Both the position numbers and the translations under genes were made by a program. This document shows positions 7,420 to 17,600 of a DNA stretch of 31,183 nucleotides, one piece after another (the stretch's first letter is position 1; the number at the start of each line of letters is the position of its first letter). The notes under the pieces are model-generated. The model had not been told where the DNA came from. It saw only the letters and a program-made list of their open reading frames with translations, and did not search any database. Source of the DNA: Clostridia bacterium BRH_c25 (GTDB lineage: Bacteria; Bacillota_A; Clostridia; Lutisporales; Lutisporaceae); NCBI GenBank assembly GCA_001515955.1, contig LOES01000228.1, forward strand, positions 1-31,183, given 5' to 3'.

Positions 7420-8208
7420 ATGAGTTCAGGTTTGTATTCGATGAATAAGAGGGAATTTGACATAACCTTTGATCCTAAAAGAGTAAAGCCCTATGGAGAT
7501 ACAATGAATGACGGCAAGGTGCAGCTGAGCTTCACACTGCCTATAAAGGCCGATGAGTTGGCTTCCGAGGTTGCCAAGCTTTACGCAATGAAAATGGGTA
7601 TGGAAGAGCCCAGTGTAGTACACATGGCTGACCTGGGAGTCGGTTATTCCTTCTTTGTGGTATATGGAAGCTGCATTCATACAATCGATGTGACCGACGT
7701 AAAGGTCACCAAGGTTGAAAGCTCGGTAATGAGTATGCATGAAGTGGACGAATATATAAAGAAGAACATAGGAAGAAAGCTGGTCGTTATAGGTGCCAGC
7801 ACAGGTACCGATGCCCATACCGTAGGAATAGATGCAATAATGAATATGAAGGGCTATGCAGGGCACTACGGACTTGAAAGGTACGATATGCTGGAGGCGT
7901 ATAACCTTGGAAGCCAGGTGCTTAATGAGGAATTCATAAAGAAGGCTGTCGAGCTGAATGCCGATGCACTTCTGGTATCTCAGACGGTAACCCAGAAAAA
8001 CGTACATGTGCAGAATATGACCAACCTCATTGAACTGCTTGAAGCGGAGGGGCTTCGCGACAGGTTCATAGTAACCTGCGGAGGACCAAGAATATCCCAT
8101 GAGCTTGCAAAGGAGCTGGGGTATGATGCAGGCTTCGGAGCAGGAAGCTATGCGGAGGATGTGGCATCCTTCGTAGTGCAGGAAATGGTCAGCCGGGGAA
8201 TGAAATAA
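7420..8208 (+). CDS. kamE: Lysine 5,6-aminomutase beta subunit
   Basis: The 262-residue small subunit binds both cofactors of the mutase. The base-off B12 motif D131-x-H133-x-x-G136 is present and places the cobalt-binding histidine at 133. K144 falls at the position of the PLP Schiff-base lysine; both numbers equal those reported for the Clostridium sticklandii enzyme. A Rossmann-like C-terminal half with VTCGGPR near residue 225 completes the B12 domain. The ATG at 7420 has GGAGGTG at 7407-7413. It is the last operon gene: no clear intrinsic terminator was found in 8209-8230, and the next gene has its own promoter-like sequence. Confidence 0.96.
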   Translation: MSSGLYSMNKREFDITFDPKRVKPYGDTMNDGKVQLSFTLPIKADELASEVAKLYAMKMGMEEPSVVHMADLGVGYSFFVVYGSCIHTIDVTDVKVTKVESSVMSMHEVDEYIKKNIGRKLVVIGASTGTDAHTVGIDAIMNMKGYAGHYGLERYDMLEAYNLGSQVLNEEFIKKAVELNADALLVSQTVTQKNVHVQNMTNLIELLEAEGLRDRFIVTCGGPRISHELAKELGYDAGFGAGSYAEDVASFVVQEMVSRGMK

Positions 8209-8232
8209 AAGGTAAAATTTTAAAGCCCAAAC

Positions 8233-8261
8233 TTGATTTCCCAAGAACAATATGATAATAT
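8233..8261 (+). promoter_or_regulatory. Predicted sigma-A promoter of the AAA ATPase gene
   Basis: TTGATT (8233-8238), a 17-bp spacer and TAATAT (8256-8261) form a reasonable vegetative promoter in the 104-bp gap after kamE. Just downstream the 11-mer ACTTATGAGTT occurs twice (8264-8274 and 8279-8289, 15 bp apart). This could be an operator, or chance in an AT-rich stretch. Confidence 0.5.
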
Positions 8262-8312
8262 ATACTTATGAGTTGCAAACTTATGAGTTTTTAAGTGGAG
8301 AGGCGATTATAC

Positions 8313-9707
8313 ATGTTTGTGGGAAGGCAACAAGAGCTTAAAAAGTTAAATGTGATGTATAAAAGTGGACAATTTGAGTTTGCCATAATCTATGGCAGAC
8401 GAAGAGTTGGCAAAACCACGCTTATTAAAGAATTCTGCAAAGGTAAAAAAGCTATTTACTTTATTGCACGTGAAGCGAATGATTTGATTAATATAGAAAA
8501 TTTCAGTACGGATATTTTTGCTGTGACTTCAAAAGAATCAGAGGGGAATGTATATTTCTCAAATTGGGAAAAAGCCTTTGACTATATTTACAAAATATCA
8601 AGTGATGAAAGAATTATACTGGTTATTGACGAATACCCCTATCTGGCTCAAAGCAACAGGGCAATCTCGTCTATTATACAGGCGCACATTGATATGAAGC
8701 TGAAAGACGGCAAACTCTTTCTGATTCTTTGCGGTTCATCTATGAGCTTTATGGAGTACCAAGTGCTAGGATATAAAAGCCCTTTATATGGCAGACGCAC
8801 CGCCCAGTTTAAAATCAAACCCTTCACGTATTATGAATCTGCAGAGCTGCTGAATGGGTTTAGCGCAGAGGAGCAAGCTTTACTATATGGAATGACAGGG
8901 GGAGTTCCTGAATATCTGGCCAGAATCAGATTAAATTTGAGTGTTAAGGAGAATATTGAAAATTTATTCTTAAGCGAATCCGGGCACTTGTTTGAAGAAC
9001 CTGTAAACCTTTTAAAGCAGGAATTAAGAGAACCCGCTACCTACAACGGGATTATTGCGGCTATTGCAAACGGAGCCTCAAGGCTGAATGAAATTGCTAC
9101 CAAGAATGGTCTTGAAAGCAATAAATGTGCAAAATATATTTCCGCACTTATGGCATTAGGAATTATAAAAAAAGACAAGCCTCTAACAGAGGATGAAAGC
9201 CGGAAAAGCATTTATTTGCTGGATGATCAGATGTTCCGCTTTTGGTACAGGTTTATTCCAAACAATATGAGCAGTATTGCAACAGGATTGTCCGATATTG
9301 TATATGAAAAAGCTATTGCTCCCCAGCTTCCAAATTATATGGGGCTGATATTTGAACAGATTTGCACACAATATCTTATAAGGGAAAATGCAAAACTGTC
9401 TTTGCCTTTTGTGTTTGGAAGAATAGGCAGGTGGTGGGGCAATAATCCTGAAAAGAAGAGGCAGGAGGAGATTGATATTCTTGCTGTCGATGATGAAAAT
9501 GCTATTTTCGGAGAATGCAAATGGAAAAATGAGCTAACCAGCGTTGGAGTTTTAAATGAATTGGTAGAAAAGAGCGGGCTTTTTAAAAAATATAAAAGTA
9601 AGCATTACATGCTGTTTTCAAAATCAGGTTTTACTGAGGAACTGGAAGAAGCTGCTGCAAAAATGGGCAATGTAGGGCTTGTGGATTTGAAAAAGCTTTA
9701 TGAGTAA
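8313..9707 (+). CDS. AAA-family ATPase with DUF234-type C-terminal nuclease-like domain
   Basis: This 464-residue protein belongs to the archaeal-ATPase/DUF234 group, which is scattered by transfer in anaerobes and has no firm function. The N-terminus MFVGRQQEL is the typical box, followed by Walker A G28-RRRVGKTT-36 and Walker B with D106-E107 (LVIDEYPYL). A winged-helix-like region (about 230-290) precedes the C-terminal domain. There D388 and E401-x-K403 (EID...GECKW) form the core of a PD-(D/E)xK nuclease-like fold. An in-frame GTG at 8295 is possible, but GGAGAGG at 8297-8303 points to the ATG at 8313. The gene appears more AT-rich than the kam genes by eye. It seems monocistronic and unrelated to lysine metabolism. 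Confidence 0.82.
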   Translation: MFVGRQQELKKLNVMYKSGQFEFAIIYGRRRVGKTTLIKEFCKGKKAIYFIAREANDLINIENFSTDIFAVTSKESEGNVYFSNWEKAFDYIYKISSDERIILVIDEYPYLAQSNRAISSIIQAHIDMKLKDGKLFLILCGSSMSFMEYQVLGYKSPLYGRRTAQFKIKPFTYYESAELLNGFSAEEQALLYGMTGGVPEYLARIRLNLSVKENIENLFLSESGHLFEEPVNLLKQELREPATYNGIIAAIANGASRLNEIATKNGLESNKCAKYISALMALGIIKKDKPLTEDESRKSIYLLDDQMFRFWYRFIPNNMSSIATGLSDIVYEKAIAPQLPNYMGLIFEQICTQYLIRENAKLSLPFVFGRIGRWWGNNPEKKRQEEIDILAVDDENAIFGECKWKNELTSVGVLNELVEKSGLFKKYKSKHYMLFSKSGFTEELEEAAAKMGNVGLVDLKKLYE

Positions 9708-10014
9708 TGAATATGCCAAATAATACAAGGGTTGCAATCAATGGAGATTTCAAAGATATGTAAGGGGTACAGAGGGTAATAGGTTATTGTGAAAGTATGG
9801 AAGAAATAGAAATAGAGAGTAATAGAATAAATAGAACTGTCGGTTTTAATATGACCGGCAGTTTTTTTTATAACGAGTAGGAAAGTATAAATTTCCTTAG
9901 TGTGCCACTTGACCTCAACGAGTTTCATAAAAGGCTTCCTTGGTTGTTAAAATGCTTTAATAGAAGCTTTTTTTACAAAACACATTGCAAAAAGGTCCTT
10001 TGGTATGATAGGTA
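9708..10014. other. Intergenic region after the ATPase gene
   Basis: Apart from the terminator at 9835-9869, this stretch shows no convincing gene, repeat or promoter. The small open frames in it lack ribosome binding sites and recognisable composition. Confidence 0.5.
9835..9869 (+). terminator. Rho-independent terminator of the AAA ATPase transcript
   Basis: AACTGTCGGT (9835-9844) pairs with ACCGGCAGTT (9854-9863), with one G-U pair, and runs into eight Ts. It lies 128 bp after the ATPase stop codon. Confidence 0.85.
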
Positions 10015-10043
10015 TTGACATAAAATTACATAATTTGTATAAT
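10015..10043 (+). promoter_or_regulatory. Consensus sigma-A promoter of the type I toxin gene
   Basis: TTGACA (10015-10020), exactly 17 bp, and TATAAT (10038-10043) match the vegetative consensus perfectly. Transcription should start near 10050, giving a 100-nt leader before the toxin ATG. A perfect promoter suits a toxin held silent at the RNA level. Confidence 0.9.
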
Positions 10044-10093
10044 TTCCATAAACGTCTAAATAAATACAAGTAAGCGGGACGTAATTAACCTGT

Positions 10094-10147
10094 GGGGTAA
10101 TCGGATAAAGCAGGTGCGGTTGCCACTCTCCCAAAGGGAGGTGGTGC
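10094..10147 (+). promoter_or_regulatory. Structured toxin mRNA leader: sequestered Shine-Dalgarno and 5' pairing arm
   Basis: CCACTCTCCC (10123-10132) can pair, with one bulged T, with GGGAGGTGG (10136-10144), burying the ribosome binding site of the toxin. Upstream, GGGGTAATCG (10094-10103) and GTGCGGTTGCC (10114-10124) are complementary to 10399-10408 and 10380-10390, apart from one G-U pair. The full-length message could therefore close 5' to 3'. Such locking is established for other type I toxin mRNAs such as hok and AapA1. Confidence 0.75.
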
Positions 10148-10149
10148 TT

Positions 10150-10308
10150 ATGAGTACATTTGAGACATTATCTTTGATGATAATGTTCTCTGTGCTAGTG
10201 ATTATTAACACAACAACTTTCTTGTCTTTCATAGTGTTAATAATCACATCCTTGATTCAGTGCCTCGCATGCCCTAGAAGGGATATACGTTACGAGGCAC
10301 TGTTATAG
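10150..10308 (+). CDS. Holin-like type I toxin peptide, 52 residues
   Basis: The N-terminus MSTFETLSLMIMFSVLVI matches the start of the small hydrophobic toxins of the TxpA/BsrG and putative holin-like toxin families, which insert in the cytoplasmic membrane. One long hydrophobic stretch (about residues 7-43) contains a short polar break, NTTT, and is followed by a basic tail, CPRRDIRYEALL, with two cysteines close to it. The start is the ATG at 10150, six bases after GGGAGGTGG; an upstream GTG at 10114 lacks this signal. The peptide is longer than many family members (about 30-45 residues). The promoter, leader hairpin and convergent antisense RNA support function. Confidence 0.85.
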   Translation: MSTFETLSLMIMFSVLVIINTTTFLSFIVLIITSLIQCLACPRRDIRYEALL

Positions 10309-10319
10309 CAATAATGGAC

Positions 10320-10408
10320 TCTAAAAAGAAGTAACCGCCCTGCTGAACCCAGGACGGTTATAGTTTAACTATACGTTTGGGCGACCGCACTTGCGGTACG
10401 ATTACCCC
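10320..10408 (-). ncRNA. Antisense RNA antitoxin of the type I locus
   Basis: A minus-strand promoter is visible as TTTACA (plus-strand 10437-10442), a 16-bp spacer and TATAAT (10415-10420) with a TGN extension. Initiation is expected near 10408. The RNA would end at the hairpin 10332-10360, followed on this strand by ACTTCTTTTT, giving about 90 nt. It is complementary to the 3' end of the toxin message, as with RatA and SR4, and does not reach the coding region. Length and ends are predicted from sequence only. Confidence 0.78.
10332..10360. terminator. Shared hairpin terminator of the toxin/antitoxin locus
   Basis: AACCGCCCTG (10333-10342) pairs with CAGGACGGTT (10350-10359), with one C-A mismatch on the plus strand that becomes a G-U pair on the minus strand. 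The minus side has a good U-run (ACTTCTTTTT), so the hairpin is strong for the antisense RNA. The plus side has only ATAGTTTAACTAT, so toxin transcripts may read through to about 10410. Confidence 0.7.
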
Positions 10409-10414
10409 ATTTAT

Positions 10415-10442
10415 ATTATATCACAAATACAAATATTGTAAA
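10415..10442 (-). promoter_or_regulatory. Antisense RNA promoter
   Basis: On the minus strand this reads TTTACA, 16 bp, then TGATATAAT: a -35 with one mismatch and an extended, perfect -10. It lies only 58 bp before the next plus-strand gene, in the leader of the SLH protein. Confidence 0.75.
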
Positions 10443-10499
10443 CACTATAAATTATTAATGAAATATACACCCGGTACAGGGGATAAAGGAGAATGCTGA

Positions 10500-11660
10500 A
10501 TGAAAAGGATTATTTCAATATTCATTACATTGACTGTTATGTGCTCATTATTATTAGGGACAGTATATGCAGAACCAAATTTAGCGGCCAAATTCAAAGA
10601 TGTAAAAGAAACCGACTGGTTTGCGGAAGCTGTAGGTAAAATGAATATACTTAATATAATCGACGGACTTCCGGATGGCAGCTTCAACCCCCAGGGACAA
10701 GTCACAAGGGCACAATTCGTCAAAATGCTTGTGCAAGCTATGGAATACAAGAAGATAGACAGTATAAGCTTTGAGGACCTGAAGCCATTTAAAAGCAGCA
10801 AACCTCACTGGGCTTGCGTATACATAGAAACAGCACTTAGAAACGGCGTAATAGTAAAAGCTGAATTAGGGGACAGCTTCTTCCCGGATGTGCCTCTGAC
10901 AAGAAAAGACATGGGTATGATGATGTTCAGGGCATTGGAACTGACAGCCTCAGTAGGAGAAAACCCCTTTGCAGATCTGATGGAAGCCAATGGCTATCTC
11001 ACAAGGCTGTACGAAGAATACCTTATAAGAGGTACTGCAGAAGGCGGTAAGGTGCTGTACAAGCCTGAAGGATTGACAACAAGAGCCGAAGCGGCAGTTA
11101 TTATAAACAGGATGGTGGAGTACAAGGCGGATCCCGCTGAATATGTAAAGACAGCCGGTTTTGAAACAAGAATCAAAGAAGGTACTGCAACAGAAGAAGA
11201 TATGAAGCTTAAAAGAGATATGGAGCTTAAGAAGCAGGCAGAGGATGAGAATTATATTGTTGAGCCGGTGCTTAGCGTAGTAAAGAGTCCCGAAATTATG
11301 TATTTTGAGAAATTTATTTACTCTTATATATGTTTAGATAATTATGCAGAATATGTAGACGATGTAGAGGTTAGGGCTGTATGTATAACTGACGATACTC
11401 AGAACTATGGATATAGCCAAAATATTAGCACCAGAAAATATCACGAAACTAGGTCGGATGAGTGGTACACAATAGCGCAATATAAGTCTGTTAACAGATC
11501 TATAATAAGTATGGTTAATAAACGTGATGGAGTACTGGTTAATGGAGTATCAAATAGTTATGACTATAACTATAAGTCCGGAACCGTACTTGTATACGAA
11601 ATACAGATAAAAAGAGGCAATTCATTAAAAAAATATATTGTTGATGTTGTAATCCCATAA
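10500..11660 (+). CDS. Exported S-layer homology (SLH) protein
   Basis: This 386-residue protein is likely anchored to secondary wall polymer by its SLH domains. A signal peptide spans residues 1-25 (hydrophobic ISIFITLTVMCSLLLG, cleavage after VYA). Three SLH repeats follow at about 30-78 (FKDVKETDWFAEAV...GLPDGSFNPQGQVTRAQF), 85-138 and 140-192 (ending TTRAEAAVIINRMVEY). The second and third are divergent. Residues 195-386 match nothing I recognise: a charged helical segment leads to a beta-rich end. The ATG at 10500 has AAAGGAG at 10485-10491. The stop overlaps the ribosome binding site of the giant gene that follows, so the two are translationally coupled. The C-terminus may hold that partner at the wall; this is inference. 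Confidence 0.88.
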   Translation: MKRIISIFITLTVMCSLLLGTVYAEPNLAAKFKDVKETDWFAEAVGKMNILNIIDGLPDGSFNPQGQVTRAQFVKMLVQAMEYKKIDSISFEDLKPFKSSKPHWACVYIETALRNGVIVKAELGDSFFPDVPLTRKDMGMMMFRALELTASVGENPFADLMEANGYLTRLYEEYLIRGTAEGGKVLYKPEGLTTRAEAAVIINRMVEYKADPAEYVKTAGFETRIKEGTATEEDMKLKRDMELKKQAEDENYIVEPVLSVVKSPEIMYFEKFIYSYICLDNYAEYVDDVEVRAVCITDDTQNYGYSQNISTRKYHETRSDEWYTIAQYKSVNRSIISMVNKRDGVLVNGVSNSYDYNYKSGTVLVYEIQIKRGNSLKKYIVDVVIP

Positions 11661-11676
11661 GGAGGATGCAAAAATA

Positions 11677-14600
11677 ATGAAAAAATATTTATCGTGGTTT
11701 TTAGCTCTATTGATGTTTTTTTCTATTTTGCAATCTTTAATCGTCTTGGCTTATGAGTATGACAATATTGATTTTGGGGTAGGTACACAAGCTGATCCAG
11801 TACGGTATAAAGACTTTCGAGACCATCTTAATTACATAAAAAAAGTATCTTGCCCCACAGCAGCCTTTACAGTCACCATCGGCAGTCAATCCCGAAACTC
11901 CCAAAATACAATCCTGGAAAGTGACGGAGTTACAGCAAATAATCCATTGCATGCAAAGGTTGGAGACTTGGCTTCTATTGCAACTCAAGGAGCCGGTAAC
12001 AGTGTGGCCAGCGGTAGTTATACTCTGGACAGGTATGATTGGCAGGTTACTTTCAGAGCCGATGACAGCAGCAGCTATGTACAAAAGGAAAACAGCAGCA
12101 GCGTATTTTCTAATAAATCCTTTACCTTTGACCGACCCGGTACATATAACTTTTATTTAAATGTAAGAGATAGCATGCCTCATGCCATTACCGAAGGCTG
12201 GGGCAACTGGGCTATGAACGGAGTACATGAATCCATCGGCAGGAACCCTGGGCCGACAGGTGATCCTACAGATGATCTTTACGGTTATTGGTACTATGCG
12301 CAGGTGCAGGTTATTGTAAAATATCCAACCCTTGTAGAAAATCATATTGATAGAACCACAGGCAAATCCCTGTATCAAGTTGTACATAGGGATATAACTA
12401 CGAATACAAAGGAAACCCAAATTAAAGCTTTCCCTGGATATAAATTCACAGCATCCAAGGAAGGTTACACATGGGAAGAACTGGATGACTGCCCTTATGG
12501 TACACAGACAACGAGAACAGCACATTTCAATACTGAGCAAATGAATGCTTTCCATAGTTATTATTATGAGCCGCTGCTAGGGCTTTTTCCCAACTTTGCT
12601 ATCAAGCACAATGGAGCCAATTTTACCGACAAGGAGCTTACCGTACAGAATCTCCCTGTTACTGTCAATCTCGAGGACTTGTCGGTAGGTGATAATATAA
12701 CCAATTGGACCTGGGAGTATAAAACCTCCGATACGCCATCCTTTCAAGTATTCTCTACCATTCAAAACCCTACAAAAGAACTTGATGCAGAAAAGACCTA
12801 TACCTTCAGGCTTACAGTAAAAAATGCTGCTGAGCAGAAAAGCATAGAGCATTATATTATTGTAAAAAAGGGTACGCCTCCCCCGCCCCCGGTAACGGGT
12901 AAGCCACCTGTTGCGGTAATAACAGGCCCATCGGAGAGAATGGCAGGGGTGAGCATTCCATTCTCCGGCGGCAGCTCCTTTGACCCTGATGGTGTAATAG
13001 TAGAATATATATGGAGCATACCGGGTGCAAACATTACCTATACTGGAAATGGAGACAGGAATATAACGGCCTGGTATCCTGAACCAGGGGAGTATGACCT
13101 GTTCCTTACGGTAGTGGATAATGACGGCATGACCGGCGAATGCATGACAAGCATAAGGATACTGCCTCCTGTGCCTACAGCAGCCATAGATATTACAGGC
13201 AAGTTGAAAGAAAACAGGAAGGTAACGGTAAGCGGAAGCAACAGCAGCAGCCCCGCATACTACCCCATCAACAAATACACCTGGACAATGACTAACGGAA
13301 CGGATGCCAGATATACAGGAACCTTCGGCAGTGATACAAGCAAGGATATGATACTGAAAAAAGCACAGTCATATCGTTTTGATCTGAGAGTTGACAATAC
13401 CTATGGGCTGTCAGATACAGAAACAAAAACAATGGCAATAGTCCCTGACGCTGCTCCCGTAGCTGATTTTACAATGCCCAAACAGGTACTGCGCAATAAA
13501 AACGACGGTGGCAATGCAACTATAACAGTAACTAACCTGTCAAAGTCTACTGATGGAGACACCATAAAAAAGACTGTAGTTTTCTATGCTTATGACAGCA
13601 ATAACGACGGTAACTTTGACAATGAGACCTGGTATTATTCCAAGGATGGAACCACATGGACAGCTTCCGGTCTGACCTATGCACAATTAAACGGTCTTGA
13701 CCTGTATAACCTTGCAGGAGCAGGTAATCCGGCCAATTTTATTCTTAAAACCAAAAACGTCGGCAAGTACAAGTTTGAAGCAAAGACAATAGAAGACATA
13801 CCGGCAGCCGATACCATACCCTCGCTATTAAGTGCCGCTGATTACAGGACAGGCATTACAACAACCTCCAAGCTGCTGAGTGATAAAATAGCAGAAGTGA
13901 TAAATACAGCTCCAACAGTCAGCTTTGAGGTTAAGAAAACAAAGCCGGCTGATATTTTTATATTCACCGATTATACCGGGACCAAGCTTAACGGGCTTAA
14001 TTCTGTAATTACTGCAAAAAAGGCACAGCTTAACGCTATTGGCGTAGACCCGAACTTTGTGATTGTCAACACAAGCAAAACCATAGGAACGCAGACTATG
14101 AACAAATATAGGTACGTAAGGTACCTGCATTTTGACGTAAAAGTAACAGGGGGTGATGGTACCAACCAGCAATGGACTCCGTCCAACCCAAAGTATATAG
14201 ATGCAGGTGGTTTTTGGGAACAAAAAGATTCCTATGAAAAGCCTCTGAACGAGATACCCTTCGGCAGGAACTATTCATGGTATCAATTCACAGGAATAAC
14301 AACAAGAACTTCCCCATATGAGGCTACTACAAGGAACTACAAGGTGTATGATACAGCGGGGGGATATGAGGAGGTTTCCTTTTCTACCTACTATAACTAC
14401 ATGGGCTATTACTACAATTACTCTAATTGGAGTATAACCGGAGTATATCCTGATGCACAGTGGATACCGGAAAACTTTCTTGGAACTGATAATTTGAATG
14501 CTGCAAGTATTGATATAGACACAATAAAAACAGCTCCCTTGCGTACCGGCAGTGACAGATATGCAATTTTCCTGTCAGATGGCAAGAGTAAGGATTACTC

Positions 14601-17600
14601 TCTTGGTTTTGGCAACAGCTTTGCATTCGGCGCATTGACTTCCGACCTTAAAAATTACATCAATCAAAACAATTTCAAGGTTTATACAATTGCTGACCCA
14701 AAAGCAATGAACACCCTTATATCAAAAGAAGTAGTCATAGACATGCAAACTTGCGAAAATCGTATTTCCAGTAATGTTTATGCATTGGCTTTTTTTCAAT
14801 CATCAAATGGTTATTACTATTTTTTTAATGGAAATACGAACAAACCATGCATAGTTGACAGCAGTGTTTTTGGTGAAGTAAAGTCCATTATTTCTCCAGG
14901 CTTGATACTGATGAAGAATGGAACTGCAAAACGTTTTGACGGCAGTTCTTTTTACAGTTTTCCGGTTAACAACATTGTTTCCGCGGAACCTGTTAACGGA
15001 AGTCAGTATTATGCTGTTTCGACAACCGGTAGTATAGTGATATGTGATTCTTACAATAATATGAGCATAAAACTCACAATACCTGCCACTAATTATGTTA
15101 CTTCATTTACTGGGTATTCTGAGTATAACGGTAATTACATGCCTTATTCTGTTGTTTTTACGAAAAACAATGTCTATGTAATAAACCTTGATACAATGAG
15201 CATAATCAGAAACTTTGCAGTAAATAACTTTATTTCGTATACTGAAATGTATAATGATTATATTGCTTTTGCTGACAGTGATAGTGTTGATGTTCTGAAT
15301 CTTAATACCATGAATCTATCCAGAACCTTTAATATATCCGGTATTGCGCAACTGTCTTATTTTACGTCTTGGCCGGAAGGAGAAAATTATAGATATGGAG
15401 TTTATGTTGTAACCAATGCTGGCCGGGTATATAGAATAGCAGATACAAATAACGATTATTTGCTTGATGTATTGACCAATACTCCTGCTTCGTTCAATGC
15501 ATATAATATTAAAAAAATAATAGAACATATGTCCGGTGCCGACCTATATATGCTTACCCATGATGAAAAACTTGTTGCTTATAATAGCCAAAACAACTCT
15601 GTGTATGTTTCTGAACCTTACTATTCTATAAAACAGGAGTCAATTAATACAAGCGGCTATGCAACAATAGGCAATTATAGTTATAGCCGCCCTTCGGGCC
15701 ATACCAAGCTTTTCCTGCATAATGACGGTACGGTGAAAGCCTGCTACCCCGTTGTTGTAGGCAGACATTGGTCAAAAAAAGAAGAAGATTATATTAATGA
15801 TTATGCGCTGCGTACTTATGCTGTTAGTATGCCTGCCGGTATAAGTGCAAAAAAAGTTTCTGCTTCTGCCCTTGGAATGTTTATCCTTGGCACAGACAAT
15901 AATTTGTATGGGGTTCTCTATACTCCGCAATACCAAGGGGATCAAAGTCCATCGTTATCTTTGTTTATGTCCGGAGTGACGGATATCAGCGACGGCTATG
16001 TCCATCGATCCCCAGCCTATGGCAGCTCAGTTTATATTACCAGGACTGACGGAAGCGTTGTGCGCAGATATACAAATAATTGGAACACTTACGGTGTTCA
16101 GATTTATACCGGCACTAAATACAATGTCAAGAAATTTAATGCAGTAAACAATGAGTGCTTTTACTTACATAAGGATGGTACGGCTTCTGGTACGTTCTCT
16201 AGTGATTTGATAAACAACAACGTCACTATGACTAATCCCTCAGCCGGGTATATAACAATGAATGAACTCATATCCGGCAATCCCAGCAGTATGACCTATG
16301 GAGCCGGCCAATATACTCAGGCACTGGACCACCTGGTAAGCCGTTATACCGCAGACCCCAGTTATACATCAAACTACATATTGCTTGGCGATACGGTAGT
16401 GTACAATGTCCAATACAGCGACACTGAGAATGATCCAAAGTACAAGGAGTACTGGAAATACAATCATAATCCATACTATTTTGATAATTCTATAGGAACA
16501 CTGTCTGTCAACGGACAAACACTAAATTATCCGGTTGCAGCCTTTGACAAGACCGGGAAGGTTGATATTGACCTGAAAATAAGGGATAATCCCAAAAACG
16601 ATGACCGCTTTGACAACTACCGGCTGCCTAATGCGGGTATTGTCAATGCTGCGCTATATGTACACAGGAAGCCAACAGCCCTGCAGCGGATCACAATAGC
16701 AGACAACGGTAACGGAACCTTTACCGTCAAGTCATTTGATGCAGGGAGCTATGACCTGGACCATACTTCACGAAGTGATAAGGGCATTGCAGCCAGAGAA
16801 TGGAGATGGAAGGAATCACTGCAGCCAGGCTGGACAGCGGGGCAAATGAACAAGCCGGATTGTACCCCTGATAAAGCATATATAACACAGTTAAGAGTAA
16901 AAGACCTGGAAGGGGTATGGAGCGATTACAATACAATAGAGCTGGATGATGACAATCCCCCGGTTGCTTTGTTCAATATCGACAACTTGGTTATAAAAAC
17001 AACAGAAAAGCTTAAAGTAAAGGATCAATCCTTCCCTCAAAGCTTCAGTACAATAACCAATTGGCACTGGGTGGTAAAAAAGCTAAATACGGACGGTAGT
17101 GCTCCTGCTGCTAATTTACAAAGCACTGTGTTTACCAGCAGTAACAATGGGACTGGTGCTATGGCCGGATTTGATGTGAATGTTATGACTGAATATAGTG
17201 GTTCAGGTACCGGCAGATATAGAGTATACCTTCGGGTAAAAAACAGTCATGGATTATGGAGTGACGGAGGTACTGATGCAGTTTCTAATCTTAACAGCTT
17301 CTATAGCCAGGACTTTGAAGCTGACAGGCTTCCCACTGCAAGCTTCACTATAGACAAAAATATCATAAAGGTTGATGAGGTTCTTAAAGTAAAGGATCAA
17401 TCAACTGCCCCAGGAACCTCGCCTCTTGCAAAATGGCAGTGGATAGTTAAGAAGCTTGCTGCAGACGGCAGCGTACCCGGCAGCAATATACAGAATGAAC
17501 AATTCACCGATAGAAATACCGGAACAGGTGCTATGGCCGGATATGACGTTAATGTAAAAATTGACTGCAGCAGTAACGGGGCAGGAACATACCGCATATA

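Noticed and set aside
8295..8312. Upstream GTG start for the AAA ATPase
   Set aside because: The GGAGAGG motif lies inside this segment and is correctly spaced for the ATG at 8313, which also gives the family N-terminus MFVGRQQEL.
9698..9928. 76-codon minus-strand frame behind the ATPase gene
   Set aside because: It runs across the ATPase terminator, has AT-rich filler composition and no ribosome binding site.
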